Of a stretch of 64,000 bases of DNA, positions 46,529-57,700 are shown in pieces; the first letter of the stretch is position 1; each line of letters starts with the position of its first letter. The translations under genes and the position numbers were made by a program. A model generated the notes under the pieces. That model saw only the letters and a list, made by a program, of their open reading frames with translations, had not been told where the DNA came from and did no database searches. The DNA is from Bacteroidota bacterium (GTDB taxonomy: Bacteria > Bacteroidota > Bacteroidia > B-17B0 > Aurantibacillaceae), in NCBI GenBank assembly GCA_016702705.1, contig JADJDM010000009.1, positions 62,001-126,000 on the forward strand, in the 5' to 3' direction.

Positions 46529-47530
46529 ATGAAGAAAATAAAAATATTCGGAATACTGATGTTGTTTGTATCCTTTGGTTATAAAGCAACAGCACAGGAC
46601 TTCCATTTGTCTATGTACGATTCAGGTCCTTTGTTCCTAAATCCTGCACTTACTGGTGTTGTTGATGCTAAGTGGCGTTTACATGCGCAATATCGTAATC
46701 AATGGAAATCGGTTGCCTTTAAACCTTACAATACTGCGCTTATTAGTATTGATGCCCCTGTAAAAAATTGGGGTTTTGGCGCTCAAATAATTAATATGCG
46801 GGCAGGTATCGGAAACTATAATGTATTGCAAGCAATGGGTTCTTTAGCTTATACGGTTTCAATTGATAAAAAGAAATTTCATAATTTAAGTTTAGGAGCA
46901 CAAGGCGGAATAACTCAAAAAAGTATTGAGTATAAATTGCATACTTTCAATAATCAGTATACTCCTGCTAATGGTGGAGGTTTTAATCAGGATGTTCCGT
47001 CAGGAGAATCTTTTGCAAGTCAATCGCAAATGCTACCTCAGTTAAATGCAGGTTTTTTGTATTATTATTCAAAAATCCAATCACGTATTAATCCTTTTGT
47101 TGGAGCATCTGCCTTTAATATATTAGAACCGAAAGAAACTTTTTTTGATTCTAATAATAAATTACCAATGCGTTTTTATATGCACACAGGTTTAAGAATA
47201 AATATTACAGAGCAATTGTATTTAATTCCTAAATTATTAGTTATGCGTCAAAAAAACGCTAATGAACAAAACATTGCTGTAGATGCGGGTTATTATTTTA
47301 GTTCGCAAGATATGTATTTGTTAGGCGGACTTGTTTTTAGAAATAAGGATGCCGCTGCATTTTCTTTAGGAGCTAGATTTGATAACATTATTGGTAAGGT
47401 AAGTTATGATGTAAATATATCTTCATTGTCTAAGGCATCTAATGGTCGTGGAGCATTTGAAGTGTCGTTTACCTATAGCGCAAGTAAAAAAAATAAGGCA
47501 AAAGCAGTTAAAGCTTGTCCAAGAATTTAG
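46529..47530 (+). CDS. PorP/SprF family T9SS outer-membrane protein (second copy)
   Basis: About 333 residues from ATG 46529 (MKKIKIFGILM; an in-frame ATG at 46520 is also possible). The signal peptide ends near ATAQ. The mature start DFHLSMYDSGPLFLNPALTG and RLHAQYRNQWKSVAFKPYNT are the PorP/SprF pattern. The rest is beta-barrel like, with GFGAQIINMRAG and ALGARFDNIIGKVSYDVN. It follows the second type B adhesin by about 10 bp and precedes the PorE-like gene by 9 bp. Confidence 0.9.
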   Translation: MKKIKIFGILMLFVSFGYKATAQDFHLSMYDSGPLFLNPALTGVVDAKWRLHAQYRNQWKSVAFKPYNTALISIDAPVKNWGFGAQIINMRAGIGNYNVLQAMGSLAYTVSIDKKKFHNLSLGAQGGITQKSIEYKLHTFNNQYTPANGGGFNQDVPSGESFASQSQMLPQLNAGFLYYYSKIQSRINPFVGASAFNILEPKETFFDSNNKLPMRFYMHTGLRINITEQLYLIPKLLVMRQKNANEQNIAVDAGYYFSSQDMYLLGGLVFRNKDAAAFSLGARFDNIIGKVSYDVNISSLSKASNGRGAFEVSFTYSASKKNKAKAVKACPRI

Positions 47531-47539
47531 ATCGAATAA

Positions 47540-49642
47540 ATGATTATGAGGAAAATACTATTTATACTTTTTTGTTTAAGTCCGTTTTTGTTTGTTGCTC
47601 AATCAAAAAAATTGTGGTTAAAACAAGCGGATGATTTTTTTGCAAAAAAAGATTATGCATCTGCATTGCAGTACTATAAAAAAGTACTCGACGATTCTGT
47701 GGTTTTTACAGAAACAGTTAAACCTTACGAGATTCAACTTACTAATCTTAAAACGAAAGATTACAAAGATACTGCGGCGGTTGCAAAAGGTACAGCAACA
47801 ACAATTAATAAACATCATTATGTAGTGCATCAAATGGCAGTTTGTTATTTTAAAATACATGATTATGAAAATGAAATTGTTCAGCTAAAAAAATCAGTAA
47901 GCTTGGGTTCTTATCCAAACGACAGGTATTTCTATGCGAAATCATTAATGAATACTAAACGTTATGCAGAAGCAATTGATGTGTACGAAGATTTCATGAA
48001 GGATAATCCTGGAAAAGATTCGCTATTAAATAGAGCGCAACATGAAATCTCAGGATGTTATTATGCGCTTGATTCTTTAAATAATAACCATAAAACAATT
48101 GTTGTTCGTAAGATGGATACGCTTGTTTTTAATAAAGGCACTTCTAGTTTTGCGGCAGTATATTGGGGATCTAACGAAAAATTAATTTTTACCTCTGCTC
48201 GACATGGTGGTGTTTTAACTAATCGTGAAAAACAAGCTCCAGAAGAAAGTGACTATTTGTGTGATTTGTATTGGACAGAACAAAAAGATGAGCAATGGAC
48301 AAAACCACATAACTTCGGACGCCCATTAAACTCAGGATATCATGATGGTGCAGGAGCAATGGATGCTGATGAGATTATGTATTTTACAAGATGGAATGAT
48401 GCTATAAGAAATGAGTCTGCTATACACATGGCTCGTGGAAAAGACGGGCACTTTTTTGAAGCAATTAAACTGGATCAAACAATAAATTTACCTAATTACA
48501 AAAGTGCTCATCCATTTGTAACTTTTGATGGAAGTATTATGTACTTTTCTTCTAACATGCCAGGTGGACAAGGTGGGATGGATATTTGGTACACAAAACT
48601 AGATGCAGATGGATTACCAGGACCAGTGAAAAATTTAGGTGCTCCTATTAATACTTCTGGTGATGAGGTTACTCCTTATTTTCATACAATAACAAGTACA
48701 TTGTTTTTTAGTTCAGATGGACACAGTGGCTTAGGAGGATTGGATGTATTTAAAAGTCATTTCAATGTAGATGATGAAACCTATGCAACACCATTGAATG
48801 TTGGTCGTCCTGTAAATTCAGAACGAGATGATGCTTATTATATATTAGATAGAATTCAGAAAAAAGGTTATTTTTCAAGTGATAGAGAACCTTGCGTAGG
48901 CGGACATTGTTATGATATTTATGAGTTTGATAACGAGGAGATATTAATTGATCTTTCTGGAACTGTTTCCGATCTTGCAACAGGAGATCCAATTCCTAAT
49001 GCTTTAGTTACAATGAAAGATGTGCATGGAGAAGATGAACCATTGTACCTACAAACAGATGAAAAAGGATTTTATTCAACACCATTGCCTATTGGAAAAG
49101 AATATTTCATGAAAGCACAAAAACTCCGCTACTTAGCTGCAATGGCCAATCAAACTACGGTTGGGATTACCGAAACCACACATTTAGTTCAAAATTTTGA
49201 TCTTGATAAAATGCCTGAAGGTGAAATTGTTATTGAAGGAGTTGAGTACGATTTAAACAAAACAAACTTACGTCCTAAATCAAAAGAAGTTTTGAATAAA
49301 GTGTATGATTTAATGATGCAGAATGAAAACTTAGTAATCGAATTAAATGCACATACAGATACACGTGGCAGTGATGCAGCTAACATGAAACTTTCTCAGG
49401 GACGTGCTCAATCGTGTGTTGATTATTTAATTGGTAAAGGTATTGCAAAAGAACGATTAATTGCAAAAGGATATGGAGAAACAAAACCTTTAGTTTCGGA
49501 TGCAGAGATTGCTAAAATGAGTTCGAATGATGATAAAGAAATTGGGCATCAAAAAAATAGAAGAACAGCCTTTACTATTATTGGAGAGTCTCCGATACAT
49601 ATTATAGTAAAAGAGGTTGATCACTCTGGTGATAAAAAGTAA
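47540..49642 (+). CDS. PorE-like TPR / PD40 propeller / OmpA protein
   Basis: 700 residues with a signal peptide (FVAQ, about 20). Domains in order: TPRs at about 22-190 (ADDFFAKKDYASALQYYKKVL, RYAEAIDVYEDFMKDNPGK); a PD40/WD40-like propeller at about 200-470 (KLIFTSARHGG, IMYFSSNMPGGQGGMDIWY, LFFSSDGHSGLGGLDVFKS); a carboxypeptidase-regulatory-like domain at about 475-560 (GDPIPNALVTMKD); and an OmpA C-terminal domain (IELNAHTDTRGSDAANMKLS, RLIAKGYGETKPLV). This is the architecture of PorE, which binds peptidoglycan and holds part of the T9SS trans-envelope ring in place. Last gene of the surface-protein operon. Confidence 0.9.
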   Translation: MIMRKILFILFCLSPFLFVAQSKKLWLKQADDFFAKKDYASALQYYKKVLDDSVVFTETVKPYEIQLTNLKTKDYKDTAAVAKGTATTINKHHYVVHQMAVCYFKIHDYENEIVQLKKSVSLGSYPNDRYFYAKSLMNTKRYAEAIDVYEDFMKDNPGKDSLLNRAQHEISGCYYALDSLNNNHKTIVVRKMDTLVFNKGTSSFAAVYWGSNEKLIFTSARHGGVLTNREKQAPEESDYLCDLYWTEQKDEQWTKPHNFGRPLNSGYHDGAGAMDADEIMYFTRWNDAIRNESAIHMARGKDGHFFEAIKLDQTINLPNYKSAHPFVTFDGSIMYFSSNMPGGQGGMDIWYTKLDADGLPGPVKNLGAPINTSGDEVTPYFHTITSTLFFSSDGHSGLGGLDVFKSHFNVDDETYATPLNVGRPVNSERDDAYYILDRIQKKGYFSSDREPCVGGHCYDIYEFDNEEILIDLSGTVSDLATGDPIPNALVTMKDVHGEDEPLYLQTDEKGFYSTPLPIGKEYFMKAQKLRYLAAMANQTTVGITETTHLVQNFDLDKMPEGEIVIEGVEYDLNKTNLRPKSKEVLNKVYDLMMQNENLVIELNAHTDTRGSDAANMKLSQGRAQSCVDYLIGKGIAKERLIAKGYGETKPLVSDAEIAKMSSNDDKEIGHQKNRRTAFTIIGESPIHIIVKEVDHSGDKK

Positions 49643-49662
49643 ACGATTGATTTAATTTAATT

Positions 49663-50817
49663 ATGAAATTTTCGAAAGCAAGTTGCATAGGTGTAGTTGG
49701 TTCAGGCGCAATGGGAAGTGGAATTGCTCAAGTTGCAGCCACTGCCGGAAATAGTGTAGTAGTTTTTGATACTAACGAACAAGCTTTACAAAAGGCAAAA
49801 ACAAATTTAAGCACTACACTTGCTAAACTAGTTGAAAAGCAAAAAATAACGCAAGAAGAAAGTAATTCTATTTTTTCTAAAATAGAATTTGTAAGTTCTC
49901 AAGAAAAATTTTCGAACTGCGATTTAATTATCGAAGCAATAGTTGAGAATTTAGAAATTAAAAAATCAGTTTTCTCAGGGTTAGAGAAAATTGTTTCAGA
50001 TACATGTGTATTAGCAAGTAATACATCTTCTTTATCAATCACATCCATTGCCGCAGCTTGTAAATTACCACAACGTGTAATTGGGATTCATTTTTTTAAT
50101 CCTGCTCCATTAATGCCTTTGGTGGAAATTATTCCGGGTATTGCAACGGGGCAAGGTTTAGCAGAAGAGTGCAAATCACTAATTTTATCTTGGAAAAAAA
50201 CTCCAGTAATTTGTAAAGATACTCCCGGCTTTATTGTAAATCGTATTGCCCGTCCCTATTACGGAGAAGCTATGCGTATTGCAGAAGAAGGTATTGCAGA
50301 TATAGCGACTATTGATTGGGCAATGAAAACAATTGGTGGTTTTAAAATGGGACCTTTTGAATTAACTGATTTAATTGGACATGATGTTAATTACATTGTT
50401 ACTGAAACAGTTTGGAAGGAGTTTTATTTCGATCAACGTTTTAAGCCAAGCTTAATGCAAAAACGTTTATTAGAGGCAGGTTTTTTTGGTAAAAAATCAG
50501 GAAGAGGATTTTATAATTATCAAGAAGGTGCTGAATTGCCAAAGCCTACAGAAGATTTAGAAAAAGGAAAATATATTTTTAATCGCGTTATTTGTATGCT
50601 CATTAATGAAGCCTACGATGCTTTGTATTTACAAGTGGCAAATGAAGAAGATATAGATTTAGCAATGACAAAAGGTGTTAACTATCCTAAAGGTTTACTT
50701 GTTTGGTCAAAAGAAATAGGTTTAAAAAATGTAGTTGCAACGCTACAAGATTTATATGATACGTATTTAGAAGATAGATATCGTCCAAATGTTTTATTGC
50801 GCAAGCTTGCTAAATAA
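49663..50817 (+). CDS. 3-hydroxyacyl-CoA (3-hydroxybutyryl-CoA) dehydrogenase
   Basis: A 384-residue NAD-dependent dehydrogenase: Rossmann motif GVVGSGAMGSGIAQ at 10-23, NTSSLSITSIA, RVIGIHFFNPAPLMPLVEII with the catalytic His, and KDTPGFIVNRIARPYYGEAM. The 3HCDH C-terminal domain is at about 187-285 (GPFELTDLIGHDVN, GFFGKKSGRGFYNY), with an added second C-terminal half-domain (about 305-384). The length fits PaaH/PaaC-type enzymes rather than the shorter Hbd. It oxidises 3-hydroxyacyl-CoA in fatty-acid or phenylacetate breakdown, or reduces acetoacetyl-CoA. Its T9SS neighbours do not inform its role. Confidence 0.9.
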   Translation: MKFSKASCIGVVGSGAMGSGIAQVAATAGNSVVVFDTNEQALQKAKTNLSTTLAKLVEKQKITQEESNSIFSKIEFVSSQEKFSNCDLIIEAIVENLEIKKSVFSGLEKIVSDTCVLASNTSSLSITSIAAACKLPQRVIGIHFFNPAPLMPLVEIIPGIATGQGLAEECKSLILSWKKTPVICKDTPGFIVNRIARPYYGEAMRIAEEGIADIATIDWAMKTIGGFKMGPFELTDLIGHDVNYIVTETVWKEFYFDQRFKPSLMQKRLLEAGFFGKKSGRGFYNYQEGAELPKPTEDLEKGKYIFNRVICMLINEAYDALYLQVANEEDIDLAMTKGVNYPKGLLVWSKEIGLKNVVATLQDLYDTYLEDRYRPNVLLRKLAK

Positions 50818-50819
50818 AT

Positions 50820-51377
50820 TTATTGTTTTAATTCTAGCATTATTCTATAAATAGCTGCAACGCTTATTCCATCAGTTATTTCACCACGTAAGCACATTTC
50901 ATATGCTTCACTAATGTGAACTTTTTTTAGTTGTAATACCTCACTTTCTTCAGGCTCAGCTTCTGTAAAACTTAAATCGCGTGCAACAAATACAATGGCT
51001 AACTCATCGGTTGCCGAGTTGCTTAAGTGTAATCGCATTAATTCTGTATAATCATTTGCAATTATTCCCGCTTCTTCTTTTAATTCTCTCTTAGCTGATT
51101 CAATTGGTTCATGTAAAGGATTACCGCCGCCTTCAATAATTTCCCAACTATATGAATTGGTTGGATATCTAAACTGACCAACTAACCATGTATTATTGTT
51201 TTCATCAAGTGGTAAAATCCCAATTGCTAAATTTTTAAATTCAACATAACTGTAAAGTGCATCTTTGCCTGCTGGATTAAGCACATTGTTTTTGTGAACT
51301 TTTATCCAAGCCGATTCATAAACCACTTCTGAGCTTTGAGTTATCCAAGGGTTTTCCATTAATTTATTATGTTCCAT
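50820..51377 (-). CDS. NUDIX hydrolase (ADP-ribose pyrophosphatase-like)
   Basis: A 185-residue protein. The Nudix box is visible as GGGNPLHEPIESAKRELKEEAG at about residues 84-105, with the REL.EE.G core that binds Mg. Flanking strands VGQFRYPTNSYSWEIIEGG and later TDELAIVFVARDLSF fit the ADP-ribose or nucleoside-diphosphate sugar pyrophosphatase branch, where the RYP(T) segment is common. It convergently meets the dehydrogenase gene with only 2 bp between stops. Confidence 0.88.
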   Translation of the reverse strand: MEHNKLMENPWITQSSEVVYESAWIKVHKNNVLNPAGKDALYSYVEFKNLAIGILPLDENNNTWLVGQFRYPTNSYSWEIIEGGGNPLHEPIESAKRELKEEAGIIANDYTELMRLHLSNSATDELAIVFVARDLSFTEAEPEESEVLQLKKVHISEAYEMCLRGEITDGISVAAIYRIMLELKQ

Positions 51378-51432
51378 ATCTAATCTAGTGTATGCAAAAA
51401 AACGTATTATTTATGGGCTTGCAAAAAATGTT

Positions 51433-51593
51433 ATACCAAGTGAACTTATATTTTAGTCTAAAGATACGAAGTTATTTTTTATCAAGACGATGAAAAAAAA
51501 TGTTGCATAGCTTGGGCTACGGAACTTTTTTTTGAAGAAGTATTGATGAAAAAGAACAAGTAGATTGGACTAAAATATAAGTTCACTTGGTAT
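51433..51593. repeat. Palindromic element B (161 bp) with conserved core
   Basis: A perfect 26-bp terminal inverted repeat (51433-51458 and 51568-51593) flanks a core: TTTATCAAGACGATGAAAAAA, then a short stem TAGC-TTGG-GCTA (51508-51519), then TTTTTTGAAG and GATGAAAAAG. The core aligns with element A at 13433-13555 (TTTATCgAGgCGAacAAAAAA, GCTACGGcAC, TTTTGAAG, GATGAgAAA). The rest of the 420-bp gene-free stretch (51378-51797) holds no gene. Confidence 0.8.
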
Positions 51594-51766
51594 TAGATGC
51601 GAGGCGTTTTCAAAGTATTGAAATTAGGAGTTTGCTCGTGTAAGTGACTAATTTAAATACTGAAAACAACGAAGCAGATGACTTTTTCTTGTAAGCGCAG
51701 GCTATCTTTTAACAATTGAGAGTGAATAAAACGAATTTTTCGCTAAAATAGGAAGGTTTTTTTTAC

Positions 51767-51774
51767 TATATTCG
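51767..51774 (+). promoter_or_regulatory. Possible -7 element of the giant adhesin gene
   Basis: TATATTCG, 23 bp before the ATG. No TTG at 19 nt; weak. Confidence 0.3.
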
Positions 51775-51797
51775 TAGAATAGAACATAGTTTGCTGT

Positions 51798-54700
51798 ATG
51801 CTAATAAGTTGGAATTTGAGAAAATATTTACTGATACTGATTGCATTTGCATTCTCCTTAACTGTTAGTGCAGAGAAACTTTATTGGGTTGGTGGGTCTG
51901 GAAACTTTAATGATGCAACACATTGGTCGAGAACAAGTGGTGGTAATGGTGGGGCTAAAGTACCAACATTATATGATGATGTCCTCTTTAATCATGCTTC
52001 TTCTAAAAATGGACCATATCAGGTTACATTAATTTCAAATATTTTTTGTAAGGATTTTATAGTTGATTTCTTTTCTAGAAGCGTTTCATTTGTTGGAGCG
52101 CCTAATTCTAAAATTCAGGTTCAAGGTGAATTTATTTTGAGAAACGCTGCTAATTGGAATTTTAATGGAGTTTTAGAGTTTGTTGGAGAAGGAAATATTG
52201 ATTTAAATTTTGGAACGAAACCAATTAATGGGGATGTTGTTTTCAATTCTGCTAGTTCAAACTATCAACTTAAAAGTTCATTAATTTTAGCTGATAATGC
52301 TAAATTGTATTTGAATAATGGTAAGTTAAATATCTTCAATCAATCAATTAAAGCGGGCTCATTACTTAAAACTACTGGTGCCTATTTTGATTTAAATCTT
52401 TCTAATGCACTTTTAAAAATTAAAGAAGAGGTAAGTGTTAATAATAATTTACGAGTTAGTTCAACTAATTCTCAATTAAATTATGATGCAAGTAAATACA
52501 ATAACAATTTGGTTAGTACCAATGTTTTTTCTGGAGTAGATTTACAAGACGAAGCTTTTTTATTACCTATTACTTCTGTTGTAATTGTTGATTCAGTTAC
52601 ATGTCCCAATGCTTGTAATGGATCATTACTGGTTACTTTTAATGGAGCAGGAACTGGCCCATATACGATGACGTTTACTGCAGGGGCGATTATTACTTTT
52701 AATGGAATAGCTTCTAGCCCTTTTTTAGCAACAGGTTTGTGTGGTGGAAATTATACCATTCGAGTTTATAATAGTTTAGGCGTTCAAATTGGTTCCGCAG
52801 CAAATAATGTTGTTTACGAGCCTTCGCCAATGGCGGTAAATTACAACACTTTTGATATGCCACTTTGTGAAGGAGATTGCGATGGCCAGTTTTTGTTTGA
52901 TGTAATCGGAGGTAATCCAACCTATTCAATGGTATGGAATCCAGGTGGTGTCAGTTTTACTGGCTTGTCTCAAGGGCAAGAAGATTCTTTGGAAAATTTG
53001 TGTGCAGGAAGATATCATGTTGATATAACAGATAGAAAGGGTTGTATTTTAGAAGATTCTTTTTTAATTGTTGAGCCTGTATTAATGGTTGCCAACGAAG
53101 GAAATACTGATCAACAATGTTTTGGAGTATGTAATGCAATGGCTTGGGTTTCTCCAACAGATGGGACTCCTTTCGGGGCTCCACAAGCAAGTGGTATAAA
53201 CTATCAAGTTGTATGGGATGGAAATCCTTTATTAAATAATGACACGCTTTATAATTTATGCCCAGGAACTCATACCTATGTTATTACTGATGGAAATAAT
53301 TGTACGATAAATGGAAGTGTAACAATTGATCCCAAACCTGATATTACTTACACAAGCAATGGCCCCACGCCTTTAAGTTGCTTTGATATTAACGATGGAA
53401 CAGCTAGTGTAACTGCTGTTTCAGGCGGAACAGCTCCTTATTCATTTGCTTGGTTGGGTGCTCCAGCTCCAACAGTTGTTAATACTGCCACTTCATCTTC
53501 TGCTACTGATATGGGAGTTGCAACCTATTCAGTTGTTATTACGGATGCATTGGGTTGTGATGATACAGCAACGTTTGTTGTAATTGCTCCTGGAGATATA
53601 GTTGCCAATGCTTTAACAACAGATGTTGAATGTTTTAATGGAAGCGATGGTACTGCTTTGGCTTCGCATGTTGGAGGTACTGCAGGAGTTGTTACATACG
53701 ATTGGTACAACAGCATCGGAACACCATTGCCTTCAGGAAACCCAATAATTACTTTATCTCAAGGAACGTATTCATTAGTTGCAACAGATATTAATGGTTG
53801 CGACGATACAATTACTTTTACTATTAACGAACCTCCTGTGTTAGTAGTAACAGCTAGCTCAACAAATCCATCTTGTTTTGGATTGCGTGATGGGCAAGTA
53901 TGTGGAGCATCGGTAGGTGGCACTGGAGCAATAGTGTTTACTTTTAGTCCTATTGTTGCTGGAGGTGTTGTAGCAGCTAATTGTTATAATAATTTACCTG
54001 TGGGTAATTATGTTGTTACGGGCACAGACGCAAACGGATGTACTGCAACAGATAATGTTACCTTAACTTCTCCAACACAAATTGACCCTGATTTAACCCA
54101 TACTGATCCAACTTGTGATAATGCTTGTAATGGAACAGCTGCAACAAATGCTTCGGGTGGTAATGGCGCACCTTTTACTTATGTTTGGTCATGTGATGTA
54201 AGCACTGCATCTTCAATAACTAATCAATGTGCAGGTTCATGTACAGTTACTGTAAGAGATGCTCTGGGTTGTACGCAAAGAGATAGTGTTACTTTTATTG
54301 ATCCAGTATTATTAACAGTTGCATTAAGTAATACAAATGTAAATTGTTCAGGTGGTAATACTGCTCAAATTACAAGTGTGGTTGGTGGTGGAACTCCACT
54401 TTATACTTATTTATGGGCGCCTGGTGGTGAAGTAACTCCTGGTCTTTCTAATCAAGTAGCAGGTACATATGATGTTTTGGTTATTGATGATAATGGTTGT
54501 ACTGCCAGAGATACTGTAATAGTAACTTCTCCTCCAGCAATTACAATTACAACAACTCCTATTAATCCAACTTGTTTTGGAGATTGTGATGGATCTATTA
54601 CAACTGTTTTAGGTGGTGGTACCTCGCCATATACACAAACTTGGTTGCCAAACAATTCAACCAATTTAAATCAAATTAATTTATGTGATGGTTCATATAC

Positions 54701-57700
54701 TATTGATGTAACTGATGCTTTAGGTTGTACACAAAGTGCAACAATTGTGTTAACAGAACCAGGCGATATAATTGTTACGACAGATACAACGCTTACTACT
54801 TGTATTGGTTTTCCAACAGGAACAGCTACTGCAAATGCTGTTGGTGGAGATGGTAATTATGGTTATTCTTGGAATCCTTCAGGGCAAATAACACAAACTG
54901 CAACAGGTCTTGTCGATGGTGTTTATATTGTAACAGTTACAGATGGTCAAGGTTGTACAGGTTCAGCATTGGCAACTGTTACAGAACCAACTGCCGTTAC
55001 TGTTTTGGTAAATTCAATTACACCTAGTTGCTCAAATATTTGTAATGGTACCGCAACCATTGTTCCCAATGGAGGTACTGCACCTTATACTTATACATTA
55101 GATGGTGGAGCTTCTTTCCCTGGTACTTCTTTAACAAATTTATGTACAGGTAATCATACAGTTGTTATAACAGATGCAAATGGTTGTACCTCATCAACTA
55201 ATTTTGTTGTTCCTATTCAGGTAACGCTAACACTAACAACTTCATCTACTTTATTAACTTGTTTTGGAGATTGCAATGGAACTATAACGGCTAATGTAGT
55301 TGGAGCTACAGGTGTTCCAACCTTTTTCTTTGATGCACCAGGTGCACAACCAGATCAAAATACAAATCCAGCAACAGGATTGTGTGCAGGTATATTTACT
55401 GTTACAGTTACAGATGCAATTGGTTGTCAAGTAACTTCCACCGTTACATTTACAGACCCACCATTATTAAGCGCAGTTATTACAGAAAGCCCAGTTGATT
55501 GCGATGGAAATTGTATTGGTATTGCAACAGCTGCTCCTGCTGGTGGTATAGCTCCATACACAGTTACATGGTCTAATGGACCATCATCTGTTGTTGCAGC
55601 AGCAGGTACATCAACAAATTCTAATTTATGTTTTGGTACTTACACGGCAACAATTACAGACGCAAATGGTTGTACAATTAATCCCGCACAAACAGCAAAC
55701 ATTACACAGCCAGGTGCATTTACAGTTGTAAGTTTAATTACTCCACCTGCTATTTGTGGAACAAGCAATGGTTCAATTACAGTTACTCCTAGTGGCGTTG
55801 GCCCTTATACTTATAGTTGGACAGCTCCAGGTGGAGCAACACAAACATTATCTAATATTCCTGCTGGAGTTTATGATGTAACAATTACTGATAATGTAAC
55901 TGGTTGCGATACCCTTATTTCATTTGCCTTAATCGATCCAAATGGACCAACCATTGATAGCGATTCAACAAATGTGACATGCCCAGGTTTAAATAATGGA
56001 ACAATTACCATTACGGTATTAAGTAGTACAGGAGTTCCAACTATTACTTTTCTTCCTTTAGGTGCTCCATTAGTAGGTTCTCCTCAAACTGCTGTAGGAT
56101 TCGATGAAGGTACTCACATTGTTCAAATTACAGATGCAACAGCTTGTCAAACTTTTCATTCAGTAACAATTACTGAGCCTGATGTTTTCATAGCTAATGA
56201 AGTTTTATCCCATGTTTCTTGTAATGGTGGAAGTGATGGTTCTATCACATTAAACCCAACGGGAGGAACTGCACCATTTACTTACACAGTTGATGGTAAT
56301 GCTGATGACAATGTAATGACGGGTTTAATTGCTGGACCTCATACTGTAATTCCTACAGATGCAAACGGATGCACATACAGTACAATTTATAATTTAACTG
56401 CTCCAGTTGCATTAACACTAACAGAAGTTCATACAAATGCAAATTGTATTACAGGTTTAGCATCAGCAACTATTACAACAGCTGGTGGAACTGCACCATT
56501 TACTTTTGTTTGGTCAGGACCAACAACACCTCCTAATACAGCTAATCCAAATAATCTTGTTCAAGGAACTTATACTTGTGATGTTACAGATGGAAATGGA
56601 TGTACAGCAACAATTAATTTTACAATTAGTCAAAATCCTGCTTTAGTTAGTGGATTTACTTTCACTGATAACTTATGTGCTACTGGGTCAAGCGGAACAG
56701 CAAGTTTTAATGCAAGTGGAGGTTCGCTTGTTTATACCTATTCTTGGAGTCATACAGGTTCTTTAGCGAGCAGTCAAAATGGAATTAGTCCTGGAAATTA
56801 TTCGGCTACAGTATCTGATAACAACGGTTGTTCAGTAACAGAAAATTATACAATTGGTGCACCAACTTTATTGACAGTTTCTTTAGCAGGGACAGATCCT
56901 TTATGCAATGGTGCAGCAACAGGTTGTATTACAGCAACACCAAATGGAGGAACACCTGTTTATTCTTATGTGTGGACTGGTGCAGTAAGTGCAACACAAA
57001 CCGTTTGTAATTTAACTGCTGGAACTTATACTGTTGATGTTACTGATGCTAATGGTTGCGTTGCTACTCAAACTTTAACATTAGCTGAACCAGATTTATT
57101 GCAAGGTAATGTCTCTTCTTCTCAACCAACTTGTTTTGGAACATGTAACGGAATTTTATCTTCAAATCCAATCGGTGGTGTTTCGCCATACACATTTTTT
57201 TGGGGACCTGCTCCAAGTGCAAGTGTTGATGATTCCTTAACAGGTTTGTGTATTGGAACTTATTTTGTTATTGTAACAGATGCAAATGGATGCGAAGATT
57301 CTATTTCTAACATCTTAACTCAGCCAAACCAATTAGGAATAGCAGCTTCAACCTCTCCAGCAACTTGTGGTTTGGTGCCATGTAATGGTGTTATTACCAT
57401 AAATAATATTATCGGAAATACTGTTGAATGGTTAAACTCAATTCCCCCAGGTTTTACTGGACTCTCGCAATCCAATTTATGTGCAGGAATTTATGATATT
57501 GAAGTTAGCGATATAAATGGTTGTAAGGATACTTCACAAGTTTTAGTTAGTTCTGATGCTGGACCAGTTGTAAATGTTGATTCAACAAATACAACTTGTA
57601 TTGGTGATTGTGACGGAACGCTTACGGTTGTTTCTGTTGTTGGTATTGGACCATTCACTTATAGCTGGCAACCTGGTATAGCAGATGTAGATAGTATTGT

